This document shows, in pieces, positions 51,767 to 60,475 of a stretch of 64,000 nt of DNA. Numbering within the stretch: position 1 is the first letter of the stretch; each line of letters starts with the position of its first letter. Both the position numbers and the translations under genes were made by a program. The notes below the pieces were generated by a model. That model was not told where the DNA came from, searched no databases, and worked only from the letters and a program-made list of their open reading frames with translations. This DNA comes from Planctomycetaceae bacterium (GTDB lineage: Bacteria > Planctomycetota > Planctomycetia > Pirellulales > Pirellulaceae): the NCBI GenBank assembly GCA_020638975.1, contig JACKHN010000005.1:124001-188000 (forward strand), read 5' to 3'.

Positions 51767-52258
51767 TCAAGCCAACTCCCGCGGTTCCCAGGAAGCGACC
51801 AGCTTGCCGACGCCATGATCTGGTAACTCGAACCAAGTATCAATCTCAAACCCGACTTGCACGAGCGCAGCGGTTGGCAGTGCGACGCAGGTGCCGGTTA
51901 ACAGAAGTACCAGTTCCTCTAAGCCTGGGTTGTGGCCGATTACAAGTATGCGTCCGTGTTCCGCTGCTTGCCGTCGCAGTAGGGCTACGTAAGTCGCTGC
52001 CGGAGCTAAGTAGAGTTCGTCGAGCAATTGCGGCTCGCAAGTCAACTCGCCTCCTTCGACAACTCGCTTGGCAGTCGATCGGGCCCGTTTGGCCGTCGAA
52101 CTTAGGATGAGATCGGGCACGAGTCCTTGCTCGCGGAGCAACTGGCCGATTCGTGGAGCGTCGTGTTTGCCACGTGAGTTTAAAGGGCGATTGTGATCCG
52201 TCATGCCGGGATCCGCCCAGCTCGACTTGGCGTGCCGTAGTATCAGAAGCGTCTTCAT
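51767..52258 (-). CDS. sixA: Phosphohistidine phosphatase SixA-like
   Basis: A 163-residue histidine phosphatase. LLILRHAKSSWADPGMTDHN carries the RHG-type motif (RHA) and the SixA-specific KSSW; RPLNSRGKHDAPRIG and DLILSSTAKRARSTA follow. The second His is in ILVIGHNPGLEELVLLL. SixA removes phosphate from His residues on phosphotransfer proteins. The ATG 52258 matches the family start. It is third in the polyphosphate operon, 10 bases after ppk1. Confidence 0.9.
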   Translation of the reverse strand: MKTLLILRHAKSSWADPGMTDHNRPLNSRGKHDAPRIGQLLREQGLVPDLILSSTAKRARSTAKRVVEGGELTCEPQLLDELYLAPAATYVALLRRQAAEHGRILVIGHNPGLEELVLLLTGTCVALPTAALVQVGFEIDTWFELPDHGVGKLVASWEPRELA

Positions 52259-52268
52259 AGCGGCAATT

Positions 52269-54377
52269 TCATTCGCTGGCGCGGTGAGGCTCGAACATGG
52301 TGAGTTGCGATTGTTTTGTGCGGCGGACCGCGTTGCAGGCCTCGCGATACAGCGTCTCTTGACTGGAGACAACGGGTTGCGTGCCGGGTTGGATCATCTC
52401 GTATCCGCCATCCGGCAGTAGTCGGCGAGCCTTCTTGGTGTCGCGAAAGTAGGTATCAAGGATGTTGATCAAACGACGTCGTGCAGCCGTGTCTTCGACC
52501 GGCGTCAGTAACTCGACGCGACGGTCGAGATTTCGCGGCATCCAATCGGCGCTCGAAATATAAACTCGCTCGTCGCCGCCATGATAGAAGTAGAAGATGC
52601 GAGCATGTTCGAGAAAGCGATCGATGATGCTGATCGCTTCGATGTTCTCGCTCAGCCCTTTCACGCCAGGACGAAGGCAGCAGATTCCCCGAATGTTGAG
52701 CTTTACCGTGACACCCGCCTGCGAGGCCGTGTAGAGCGCGTCGATGATTTGCGGATCGACCAGCGAGTTCAACTTGATCACGATATGGGCTTTCTGCCCT
52801 TGTTGTTTGCGTTTCGTTTCGGTTTCGATCATCTCCAACAGTTTGTCGCGCAGCCCGAGCGGTGCGGCTTCGATCTTGCGAAAACGCCGCGGCTGTGAAT
52901 AGCCCGTGATTGCGTTGAAGAAGCTCGTCGCGTCGGCACCCAACTCCTCGTTGCAGGTCAGCAAGCTGATGTCGCTGTAGATCCGAGCCGTCGCTTCGTT
53001 GTAGTTACCTGTCCCGAAGTGCATATACCGCTGGATGCCGTGTGGCTCGCGACGTACGATCAGACAGATCTTGGCATGTGTCTTAAGCCCTTTGACGCCG
53101 TAGATGACTTGCGCGTCGGCCTGTTCCAGTTGGCGGGCTCCTTCAATATTTCGCGCTTCGTCGAACCGGGCCTTGAGCTCGACGATCGCGGTAACGTACT
53201 TTCCTCGTTGCGCGGCGCGAGCCAACGCCGCTACGATCGGGCTGTTGCGGCTGGTGCGATAGAGCGTCTGTTTAATTGCCAAAACGTCCGGATCGTCCGC
53301 CGCCTCTTCGATTAAGCGAACGACCGGATCGAAGCTGTCATAGGGGTGGCAAAGCAGCACGTCTCGCTGCGAGATGATATCGAACATGCTCATGTTCGGA
53401 TCGACATCGACCGGCGGTTGTGGCGGCCACGGTTCCAACTTAAGCGAGTCGAAGCCGCTTAAATCGGTCAATCCCATGAAGTCGGACAACACCAACGGCC
53501 CGGGCTGCTTGAAGACGTCTTCGTCCGGCACCTCGAGTACTTGTTGTAGGAACGCAAGCGTTTCGGCACTCGTATAACCGGCAATGGCCAATCGCACGCA
53601 GTCGCTTGTTTTGCGAGCGTCCAGCAAGTCTTGCATATCCGATAGCAAGTCTGATGCCGTATCGTCGCGGATGGCGATGTCTGCGTTTCGCGTAATACGA
53701 AACGGCGTACATTCCAGCACTTCCTCGCCGGGAAAGAAACGATCGGCGAACATGCTGATCGCGTCTTCCAACAGCATATAGGCGTAACCACCCTCGGAAT
53801 GCAGCGTCAAAAATCGACGGGCTCCTCGACCGAACGGGATCACCGCAAACCGCGACGCTTCGCCTTCGCCGGGCTTTGGCGCGAGCCGAACGCAAACGTT
53901 CAGCGTGTGATTAATCAGCCGCGGAAAGTCTTCGGCGGAACTGGTCGCAATCGGCGAGAAGATGGGATAGATATCATTCAGGAAGACCTGAGCCGCCGCT
54001 TGCGACTGCCGCTCGGTCATCTGTTCCGGGCGAATGCGCCGAACTCCCTGTTGCTCTAACCCTGGCTCGATCTCCGTCATAAAGCACGCGTATTGATCGG
54101 CCGTCATTTGACGCACACGCTGGCGAATCGCGGCCAGCTGCTGTGCCGGCGTCATTCCCGCCGGGTCGGGACGCGTCACACCGCGATCCGTCAGAATCTG
54201 CAGGCCGCCGACGCGAACCATAAAGAACTCGTCCATGTTCGAACCGGTGATTGCGATGAACTTCAGCCGCTCCAACAGTGGGATCGTCGGGTCGCAAGCT
54301 TCATCCAGCACACGCTGGTTAAACTCCAGCCAGCTGAGTTCGCGGTTGATGTATCGATTCGCAATGTCGTCACTCAT
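52269..54377 (-). CDS. ppk1: Polyphosphate kinase 1
   Basis: A 702-residue enzyme, normal length. It starts RYINRELSWLEFNQRVLDEA, and has LLCHPYDSFDPVVRLIEEAA, DPDVLAIKQTLYRTS, the autophosphorylated His in GLKTHAKICLIVRRE, MHFGTGNYNEATARIY, and the second active-site region RGICCLRPGVKGLSENI. It polymerises ATP gamma-phosphate to polyphosphate reversibly. It lies 6 bases after ppx and 10 before sixA. Confidence 0.97.
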   Translation of the reverse strand: MSDDIANRYINRELSWLEFNQRVLDEACDPTIPLLERLKFIAITGSNMDEFFMVRVGGLQILTDRGVTRPDPAGMTPAQQLAAIRQRVRQMTADQYACFMTEIEPGLEQQGVRRIRPEQMTERQSQAAAQVFLNDIYPIFSPIATSSAEDFPRLINHTLNVCVRLAPKPGEGEASRFAVIPFGRGARRFLTLHSEGGYAYMLLEDAISMFADRFFPGEEVLECTPFRITRNADIAIRDDTASDLLSDMQDLLDARKTSDCVRLAIAGYTSAETLAFLQQVLEVPDEDVFKQPGPLVLSDFMGLTDLSGFDSLKLEPWPPQPPVDVDPNMSMFDIISQRDVLLCHPYDSFDPVVRLIEEAADDPDVLAIKQTLYRTSRNSPIVAALARAAQRGKYVTAIVELKARFDEARNIEGARQLEQADAQVIYGVKGLKTHAKICLIVRREPHGIQRYMHFGTGNYNEATARIYSDISLLTCNEELGADATSFFNAITGYSQPRRFRKIEAAPLGLRDKLLEMIETETKRKQQGQKAHIVIKLNSLVDPQIIDALYTASQAGVTVKLNIRGICCLRPGVKGLSENIEAISIIDRFLEHARIFYFYHGGDERVYISSADWMPRNLDRRVELLTPVEDTAARRRLINILDTYFRDTKKARRLLPDGGYEMIQPGTQPVVSSQETLYREACNAVRRTKQSQLTMFEPHRASE

Positions 54378-54383
54378 GGTTGT

Positions 54384-55970
54384 CTATCCTGCCTCGCCGC
54401 GGATCGCCCGCAACTGCACCTGTAACCCAAAGACGTCTTCAAACAACGATGCGTTCTGTCGGAGAGCCAACTGCTCGAGCGAGATGTCCTGGACGTTCAA
54501 TACCGAGATCACCAGGCGGTTGGCTTTGATGTCGCACCGAATGTTATTGATCCGTTGGCTGCGCGAATCGTTCAAAGCCACAGCGATTCGCAGCATCGCC
54601 GCCAGCTTCGAGACGGCAACACGCTCGTCGCGATCCAACGTTGCATAACCTTCATGGCTCGGCTGCGGTGAAGCCCGACGGTAATAGCGTGCGACGATCG
54701 CGGCCAACAACACTTCCTTACGACCTAGTCCGAACAACTCACTATTTCGGATCAGATACATCGTGTGTTTGTGATGACTAGCGAAGCCGACGTAGAGTCC
54801 AATTTCGTGCAGCAAGGCGGCGATGTAGAGAATGACCGCAAAGCGATGGTCCAATTGGTGCTGAGGACGCAGTTGCTCGAAGAGTTGTCGTGTCGTTTCC
54901 GCGACTTGTCGCGCGTGTTTCTCGTCAAAGTGGTACTTGCGACCAAGATCAATTCCCGAGCGAATGATCTGATTGCTGAATTCTTCGGTCCAAATCGAGT
55001 CGGTGGCCATCGACTTCAACAAGCCATCGCGAAGGTTCGTGTTGGTCACGAGAACATTTTTAAGCTTGAAGGATCGTGCGAGTGCCACATAGGTGAGCAG
55101 CGCTGGTCCGACCGTATCGGCATCGGGATAACTGATGGGAAAGCAGCGAACCAACTCGTCTTCCGACATCTCGAGGATGCGGTTCGTGAACTTTTCTAAT
55201 GCGGCCAGCGGCACGCTCGCCAATTTGTTGGGAACCCAGTTGGGAACGAGGTTATAAGTCGCAAATCGCATGTCGCCACCGAGGGCGATCATTTCGCAGG
55301 ACTCCTCCGGCGTGACATGCTCGAGGATCTGTGAGACCGTGCGCTCGATCTGACTCTCCATAAACTCGCGGACTTTGCCCGCCGGTGCGTTATACGCTTC
55401 GAGCGTTTCTCGCAGTCGCAATGACCCAAGGCGATAGGAGTTCGAGTACAACACGTTTCGATCACGAACCACCAGCAACTCGGTGCTGCCGCCGCCGATT
55501 TCAATGACGATGGTCTTCCCGGTCGCCAGTGCCGGCTCAGACCGCAGATAGGGCAAGATGCCCAGGTAGGTGATGCGAGTTTCTTCGGCCTCGTCGATCG
55601 GCTCGATTTGTAGTCCAGTCGCAATGTAGATGCGATCGAGAAACGAGAGACGGTTAGCGGCTTCGCGCACTGCACTCGTTGCGATCACTCGAATCTGTTC
55701 GGGCAACAGGATCTGATACTCGGTCAGCATCTGGCGGTAGATCCGCAAGACACGCACACACTCTTCGATTGTCAGCTTACTTATCCGACCGGTCGTGAAT
55801 GTATCTTTGCCCAAGCTGACGGCTTGCTGCAACGTTTCCAGCACACGCACCCCGCCCTGTTCATCAATCTCCGCGATTGCCATCCGGATCGACGTTGTCC
55901 CAATGTCGATCACGGCCACGGGCTTGGGAGCGGTCGGGCGTAGTTGAACTTCTTCCAGACCCTGTGACAT
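54384..55970 (-). CDS. ppx: Exopolyphosphatase / pppGpp phosphatase (Ppx/GppA) with HD domain
   Basis: A 528-residue protein with the ASKHA fold: phosphate 1 AVIDIGTTSIRMAIAEID, IEPIDEAEETRITYLG near 130, phosphate 2 VIEIGGGSTELLVVRD, and CEMIALGGDMRF. The C-terminal domain is HD-like with VILYIAALLHEIGLYV and SHHKHTMYLI. It removes phosphates from the ends of polyphosphate or from pppGpp. ATG 55970 is preferred over 56054 because the earlier stretch is unlike the family. It heads polyP turnover directly before ppk1. Confidence 0.93.
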   Translation of the reverse strand: MSQGLEEVQLRPTAPKPVAVIDIGTTSIRMAIAEIDEQGGVRVLETLQQAVSLGKDTFTTGRISKLTIEECVRVLRIYRQMLTEYQILLPEQIRVIATSAVREAANRLSFLDRIYIATGLQIEPIDEAEETRITYLGILPYLRSEPALATGKTIVIEIGGGSTELLVVRDRNVLYSNSYRLGSLRLRETLEAYNAPAGKVREFMESQIERTVSQILEHVTPEESCEMIALGGDMRFATYNLVPNWVPNKLASVPLAALEKFTNRILEMSEDELVRCFPISYPDADTVGPALLTYVALARSFKLKNVLVTNTNLRDGLLKSMATDSIWTEEFSNQIIRSGIDLGRKYHFDEKHARQVAETTRQLFEQLRPQHQLDHRFAVILYIAALLHEIGLYVGFASHHKHTMYLIRNSELFGLGRKEVLLAAIVARYYRRASPQPSHEGYATLDRDERVAVSKLAAMLRIAVALNDSRSQRINNIRCDIKANRLVISVLNVQDISLEQLALRQNASLFEDVFGLQVQLRAIRGEAG

Positions 55971-56017
55971 GCGACTTATCTTATATCCGACGGGTGTTAA
56001 GTGTGTGTTAAGAGCGA

Positions 56018-57001
56018 TTAATCGCTGAAGGTTTTCTCGGCCCAGGCGGCGCAACCCAACACGCCTGCATCATCGCCGAGCTTCGCCGCGACGACTTTAA
56101 ACGTATCAGCGAAGGACGGCATGACAGCCTTCTTTGCAGCCGACGCTACCGTTTCAACATACAACTCGGGCATTGCTTCGACCAAGCCGCCACCAAGAAC
56201 GATGACGTCGGGACAGAGTAGATGCACGCTCGTCGCAACCGCAGTGCCAAGGATGCGGGCCGCGCGTCGCACGATCTGCTCGACGACTTTGTCCCCCGCA
56301 GCAATCGCTTCGGCTAACACACTGCTCCGAATGTCGGCCAGCGTCGTGCCGACGGTTTTCATCACATGAGGAGCTTCCCCGCGATAAGCGGCCTTGGCGA
56401 CTTCTGCCGAGATTGCCAAGCGACTGGCCTCCGTCTCGAGACATCCACGCAAACCACAACCACAGAGTTGACCATCCGGCATGATCGAGATGTGGCCGAT
56501 CTCCATGCACGAGTTTCGTTTGCCGCGAATGATTTGGCCGTCGTAAACACAGCCACCTCCGATGCCCGTGCCTGGAAAAATCCCTAGAGCCGTTCGCGCG
56601 GATTTGGCCGCGCCGAAGCGATACTCGCCGTAGACTCCAGCATCAACATCGTTCAATACAACGACTGGGCGATCGAACTCGCTACGAACTAACTTGGCGA
56701 GCGGGACGTTTTCCCAACTCAAGTTGACCGCTTCGAGTACGATTCCTTTCGCTTGATCGACGGGGCCTGGAATTCCGATACCGATGCCGGCGACTTGCTC
56801 CGGAGTGAGTTTGGCTTCCTCGATCGCATCTCGCAGCGTACGAATCATACGATTGGTGACGGAATCGGCACCTTCGGAGCCCTTGGTTCGACGTCGTTTT
56901 CGACCAAGCGGTTTGAATTCCGCGTCGTAAACCGTTGCCAGCATCTTGGTGCCGCCAAGGTCTAGCCCGACCCAGTACTTCATATTTTCGACAGTGGACA
57001 T
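56018..57001 (-). CDS. ROK-family sugar kinase (glucokinase-like)
   Basis: A 327-residue protein. GLDLGGTKMLATVYD (about 11-25), IGIPGPVDQAKGIVLEAVNL, VLNDVDAGVYGEYRFGA (catalytic Asp), GIFPGTGIGGGCVYDG, and the zinc-binding CGCGLRGCLETEAS are typical of ROK kinases. The ExGH sugar motif is in CMEIGHISIM. Glucose or another hexose is the likely substrate. It is 47 bases upstream of ppx on the same strand; a polyphosphate-using kinase is a possibility but nothing in the sequence shows it. Start 57001 or Met7. Confidence 0.9.
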   Translation of the reverse strand: MSTVENMKYWVGLDLGGTKMLATVYDAEFKPLGRKRRRTKGSEGADSVTNRMIRTLRDAIEEAKLTPEQVAGIGIGIPGPVDQAKGIVLEAVNLSWENVPLAKLVRSEFDRPVVVLNDVDAGVYGEYRFGAAKSARTALGIFPGTGIGGGCVYDGQIIRGKRNSCMEIGHISIMPDGQLCGCGLRGCLETEASRLAISAEVAKAAYRGEAPHVMKTVGTTLADIRSSVLAEAIAAGDKVVEQIVRRAARILGTAVATSVHLLCPDVIVLGGGLVEAMPELYVETVASAAKKAVMPSFADTFKVVAAKLGDDAGVLGCAAWAEKTFSD

Positions 57002-57173
57002 CCAATTTGTCTTTCAGGAGGAGGCCCGTTCCCTTCCGAGCCGATATCAATTGTGTCGTTTCCGCGACTTTCGGTTGATTCGCTGTGGCGGTAGTCGCTA
57101 CAACTATAATACTAACCGGTCAGCACCCGTGCCGTTAGGGCGGGATCACGCTCCGTCTGCGAGAAAATTTAAG

Positions 57174-58631
57174 ATGAATAATCACGCCACGCCCTCCCCT
57201 GCCCCACCCCATGCGTTCGTCAATTTCAACGCTCGCCGAAGTGAAGGCGTGTCGTTGGTCAGTCGCCGAGGAATGATTAAGACGGGACTCGCCGGGATCG
57301 CTGGCCTGTCATTGCCTGACTTGTTAAAGCACCGTGCGGAAGCGGCCACTGCCGGTAAACCGATGCGAGGCAAGAGTGTCATTCTGCTGTGGATGGCGGG
57401 TGGCCCGAGTCATATCGACACATGGGATCCCAAGCCGACTCGCCCTATTGAAAATCGCGGACCGTTCGGTGTGACTCAGACCAAACTGCCGGGCGTTCAG
57501 ATTTGCGAGCATCTTCCCAAGCAAGCGGCCATGCTCGACAAGTTCACGATCCTCCGCAGCGTAGACGCAACGAACAGCAGCCACCAGCCGAACATGGTCT
57601 TTCAGTCCGGCAACTTGGAAGCCACTCCGCGAACGAATCCCAAGGGAGATATGTATCCGGCGATCGCGTCGATCGTCGCTAAGCACCACGGCGCAAACGC
57701 GCCAGGCATGCCGCCTTACGTAGCATTCCAAACCGACAAGACGCATGTCGGCTACGGCGGTTACCTCGGCAAACAGTACGATCCATTTATCGCGCAGCAA
57801 GCGGCCAAGTTGCCGATCTATACCGACGTCGGCGTCGACACGGGACGCGTTGGCGGTGCGAACTTGTTCGATCTGCCTCTCGGCTTGTCGCAAGATCGCA
57901 TTTACGATCGTCGCTCACTGCTGAATCAGTTCGATCGACTGCAAAGCGACATCGATCGGAAAGGTTCGATGGAAGCTCTCGACTCCTACTCCCAGCAAGC
58001 AGTCGAGATGGTGCTCGGCAGTCGTGCTCGCGAAGCGTTCGACATCACACGCGAACCCCAAGCCACACGCGACCGCTTCGGCAATCACTTGTGGTGCCAA
58101 GAAGCTCTCATGGCACGACGGCTCGTTGAAGCCGGTGCTGCCTTCGTCACGTTAGACCTGAGCTACCACCGCGCGTCCGGCACGTGGGACAATCATGGCG
58201 ATAATATTCCTCCCTACGGCGGTATCAAGAACGGACTTGGTCCTCTACTGCCGCTATTCGATCACTTGATCACAACGCTCGTCTCTGATCTTGAAGAACG
58301 AAGTTTGCTCGACGATTGCCTGGTGATTGCGATGGGTGAATTCGGTCGTACGCCGCAAATCGGGACCCAAGGCAGCAGCGACGGTCGTAACCACTGGCCG
58401 GTCGTTATGTCGATGTGTCTGGCCGGTGGCGGATATCGACATGGCCAAGTCATTGGCTCGACAGAAACCGACGGGGGCCAAATCGCCGACCGCCCGATCA
58501 CGCCCGGCGATCTGGCCGCGACGATCTATCGCCATATGGGAGTTCCTCTCGACACGACCTATGAAGACGAACGAGGACGCCCACGCTATGCGGTTCAGAA
58601 CAATGGCCTGCCACTGCGGGAATTGGGCTGA
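57174..58631 (+). CDS. DUF1501 domain-containing, Tat-exported protein
   Basis: A 485-residue protein. The N-terminus has a twin-arginine signal: SRRGMIKTGLAGIAGLSLPD (about residues 27-46). DUF1501 follows with WMAGGPSHIDTWDPKP, LPKQAAMLDKFTILRSV, GYGGYLGKQYDPF, and VIAMGEFGRTPQIGTQGSSD and RNHWPVVMSMCLAGGGY at the end. The family is related to alkaline phosphatase/sulfatase folds and very abundant in planctomycetes, often beside DUF1553/DUF1549 genes, which are missing here. Function unknown. The ATG 57174 gives a proper signal peptide; the upstream open frame overlaps the ROK gene. Confidence 0.92.
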   Translation: MNNHATPSPAPPHAFVNFNARRSEGVSLVSRRGMIKTGLAGIAGLSLPDLLKHRAEAATAGKPMRGKSVILLWMAGGPSHIDTWDPKPTRPIENRGPFGVTQTKLPGVQICEHLPKQAAMLDKFTILRSVDATNSSHQPNMVFQSGNLEATPRTNPKGDMYPAIASIVAKHHGANAPGMPPYVAFQTDKTHVGYGGYLGKQYDPFIAQQAAKLPIYTDVGVDTGRVGGANLFDLPLGLSQDRIYDRRSLLNQFDRLQSDIDRKGSMEALDSYSQQAVEMVLGSRAREAFDITREPQATRDRFGNHLWCQEALMARRLVEAGAAFVTLDLSYHRASGTWDNHGDNIPPYGGIKNGLGPLLPLFDHLITTLVSDLEERSLLDDCLVIAMGEFGRTPQIGTQGSSDGRNHWPVVMSMCLAGGGYRHGQVIGSTETDGGQIADRPITPGDLAATIYRHMGVPLDTTYEDERGRPRYAVQNNGLPLRELG

Positions 58632-58663
58632 GTCGACGTGTGCAGCGTTTCTAGAGTTCGAGT

Positions 58664-60214
58664 CTACCGAAGTTCGCTCCAGCTGAAAGGGTTTTCGTCG
58701 CTCTTCTGGAACAGTCGGATGAGTAGTTCGGGGGCCGCGCTGCCGCGAAACATGTTGACGCTTCCGTCGGCTAACGCGGCGAGAAATCTTCCATCCGTTC
58801 CAACTCGCACTCCTGCGCCCGGCTGCTGGGCATCGAATTGGTAGTCCAGTGGTGCAGTCCACGGAACCGACAAGCGGGGTTCGACTTCGACGAGCATCGC
58901 GGTGTTGCTCGTTCCATCCAGGATGTGCCGAAAGCTAATCGGTTTGTCACCTCCGAAAATGGTGTCCTCGCCGACCGGCGCGAGGAAGGTCGTGTGACCA
59001 GGTGTGATGCCGAGCCATGGGCTTTCGTACACCTTTGGCATCTTCTCGATCAGCGGTTTGTTGTGAGGGCTGTCCCACGGTTGGTCAAGATCAAACTCAT
59101 TGTATAGATCGGCTTGATCGAGAAACGGAAGTATGTAGACGCGCCAGCTAAAGCCGCTCTTGCCTCTTGCGTCTCGAAACGCGTCGCCTGGAGGGAAGGA
59201 TTTGAATGTGTCGTGATAGTTGTGCATGGCGAGAAGGATTTGTTTGAAGCGGTCACTATTCGTACGCCGACGAATCTGTTCAGCCACCGTAGCGGGAGCA
59301 GCAGCGACCAACCGCAGGCCTTCGCGAATCGATTGCGGTTCATCCAGTTCGATCGTTACACGCGAACCATTCGCGGTTGGCTTGAGGAAAGGGAGTAGTC
59401 GCTGAAAGTCGTCGCGGGATATCGGCGTCTGGATCGCCGGCAACTCGTCATAGGCGGTCGCCAACATCTTCGGGAGTTGCGCCGCGAGATTTCTCGCCGC
59501 CGCTTCCGACTTGGACTGAATCACCAACCTCGCACGCGGCCCTGCTGGATTGACCCCGAGCGACGCCCAGACGACTCCGTCCGTCAGAAGACTGCTTGGC
59601 CCACCGCCAAGGTGACGAGGAAGCAGCGGCATCAGTTCCGTCACCGTGCGACGCACATAGTCGGGCGGGAGCAACAACACCTGAATCGAATAGTCTTGTA
59701 CTGACTCAAACGCAGTGGCAAGTTCGGTACGGGGCGACGGGGCAAGCGACTTAAGGCTGGCTTCAACATCAACGTTGCGAATTGGCGCGATCACCGTGAA
59801 CCCGTCTTGAGTACAAGACTGAATCTCGTGGAGCGCCCTGACAAATTCCGTGAACCGCGTGCGGCTTTGTGCCGAGGATTCCTTGGCGAACAAGTAGGCC
59901 GGCCATTCGCTCTTCGATAACGGAACGCCGATGGTCGCGTAGATTGATTCGCCATCGGTCGCCGCACGCAAGCTTTCAACACCCCGCGTAGCGTCGTGGG
60001 CCCAACGATCGTACGCTTCTGGACCGCCAGGGAAAGTGGACTTCAACGCGGCTGAGTCAGCCGGCAACGAGAGCTTCGTGGGATCGACCTTCAGGATTAG
60101 GAGAGTCGTCTCACCGACGAACGGTTGTACGATCGTGGCGTCGTTCGCAACGGTGTCGCCGCGATACATTACTACGAGCAAACCGATCAGAACATTAAAG
60201 AGTTGTCGATTCAT
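58664..60214 (-). CDS. DUF1559 domain-containing exported protein
   Basis: A 516-residue protein starting with a signal peptide (RQLFNVLIGLLVVMYRGDT). The N-terminal 300 residues are alpha/beta with no known motif. The C-terminal part shows DUF1559: QILLAMHNYHDTFKSFPPGD (about 330-349), SWRVYILPFLDQADLYNEF, HILDGTSNTAMLVEVEPR and FLAALADGSVNMF. DUF1559 proteins are a huge planctomycete group, usually with an N-terminal pilin-like segment, which this one lacks. It is thus an atypical member. It converges with the DUF1501 gene. Confidence 0.82.
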   Translation of the reverse strand: MNRQLFNVLIGLLVVMYRGDTVANDATIVQPFVGETTLLILKVDPTKLSLPADSAALKSTFPGGPEAYDRWAHDATRGVESLRAATDGESIYATIGVPLSKSEWPAYLFAKESSAQSRTRFTEFVRALHEIQSCTQDGFTVIAPIRNVDVEASLKSLAPSPRTELATAFESVQDYSIQVLLLPPDYVRRTVTELMPLLPRHLGGGPSSLLTDGVVWASLGVNPAGPRARLVIQSKSEAAARNLAAQLPKMLATAYDELPAIQTPISRDDFQRLLPFLKPTANGSRVTIELDEPQSIREGLRLVAAAPATVAEQIRRRTNSDRFKQILLAMHNYHDTFKSFPPGDAFRDARGKSGFSWRVYILPFLDQADLYNEFDLDQPWDSPHNKPLIEKMPKVYESPWLGITPGHTTFLAPVGEDTIFGGDKPISFRHILDGTSNTAMLVEVEPRLSVPWTAPLDYQFDAQQPGAGVRVGTDGRFLAALADGSVNMFRGSAAPELLIRLFQKSDENPFSWSELR

Positions 60215-60276
60215 TTTGAAATCCAAAGTGGTAGTGTCTTTCGTTTCATATCAGACGATCGGTCGCGCTCCCGCCG

Positions 60277-60354
60277 ACCGGAACAAGGCTTTGCGCCGCT
60301 CCGGCAGCGGTGTGACGTTGGGATTGTTCCGGCATTGCGCCAAGCCTTGGTTCG
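60277..60354. repeat. Inverted repeat upstream of the DUF1559 gene
   Basis: CCGGAACAAGGCTTTGCGC (60277-60295) pairs imperfectly with GCGCCAAGCCTTGGTTCGG (60336-60354), about 16 of 19 bases. It lies in the 5' region of the DUF1559 gene and has no coding content. Confidence 0.5.
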
Positions 60355-60394
60355 GACTACTTAGGTTCGGCTCAACAACAACTTTTTCTTTTGC

Positions 60395-60445
60395 GTAGGG
60401 TCCGCTGAGCGGACCTCAGGGATTCCTGGTCCGCACAGCGGACCC
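60395..60445. repeat. GTAGGGTCCGCTGAGC hairpin
   Basis: GTAGGGTCCGCTGAGCGGAC starts at 60395 and its complement GGTCCGCACAGCGGACCC ends at 60445, around a 12-base loop. Same family as 48045-48099. It lies between two minus-strand genes and could end the upstream transcript. Confidence 0.7.
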
Positions 60446-60475
60446 TTCTCTTGAAATGCTGAAGTTATTTCTGAC

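Noticed and set aside
56946..57173. N-terminal extension of the DUF1501 protein
   Set aside because: It overlaps the start of the ROK kinase on the other strand and would bury the Tat signal.
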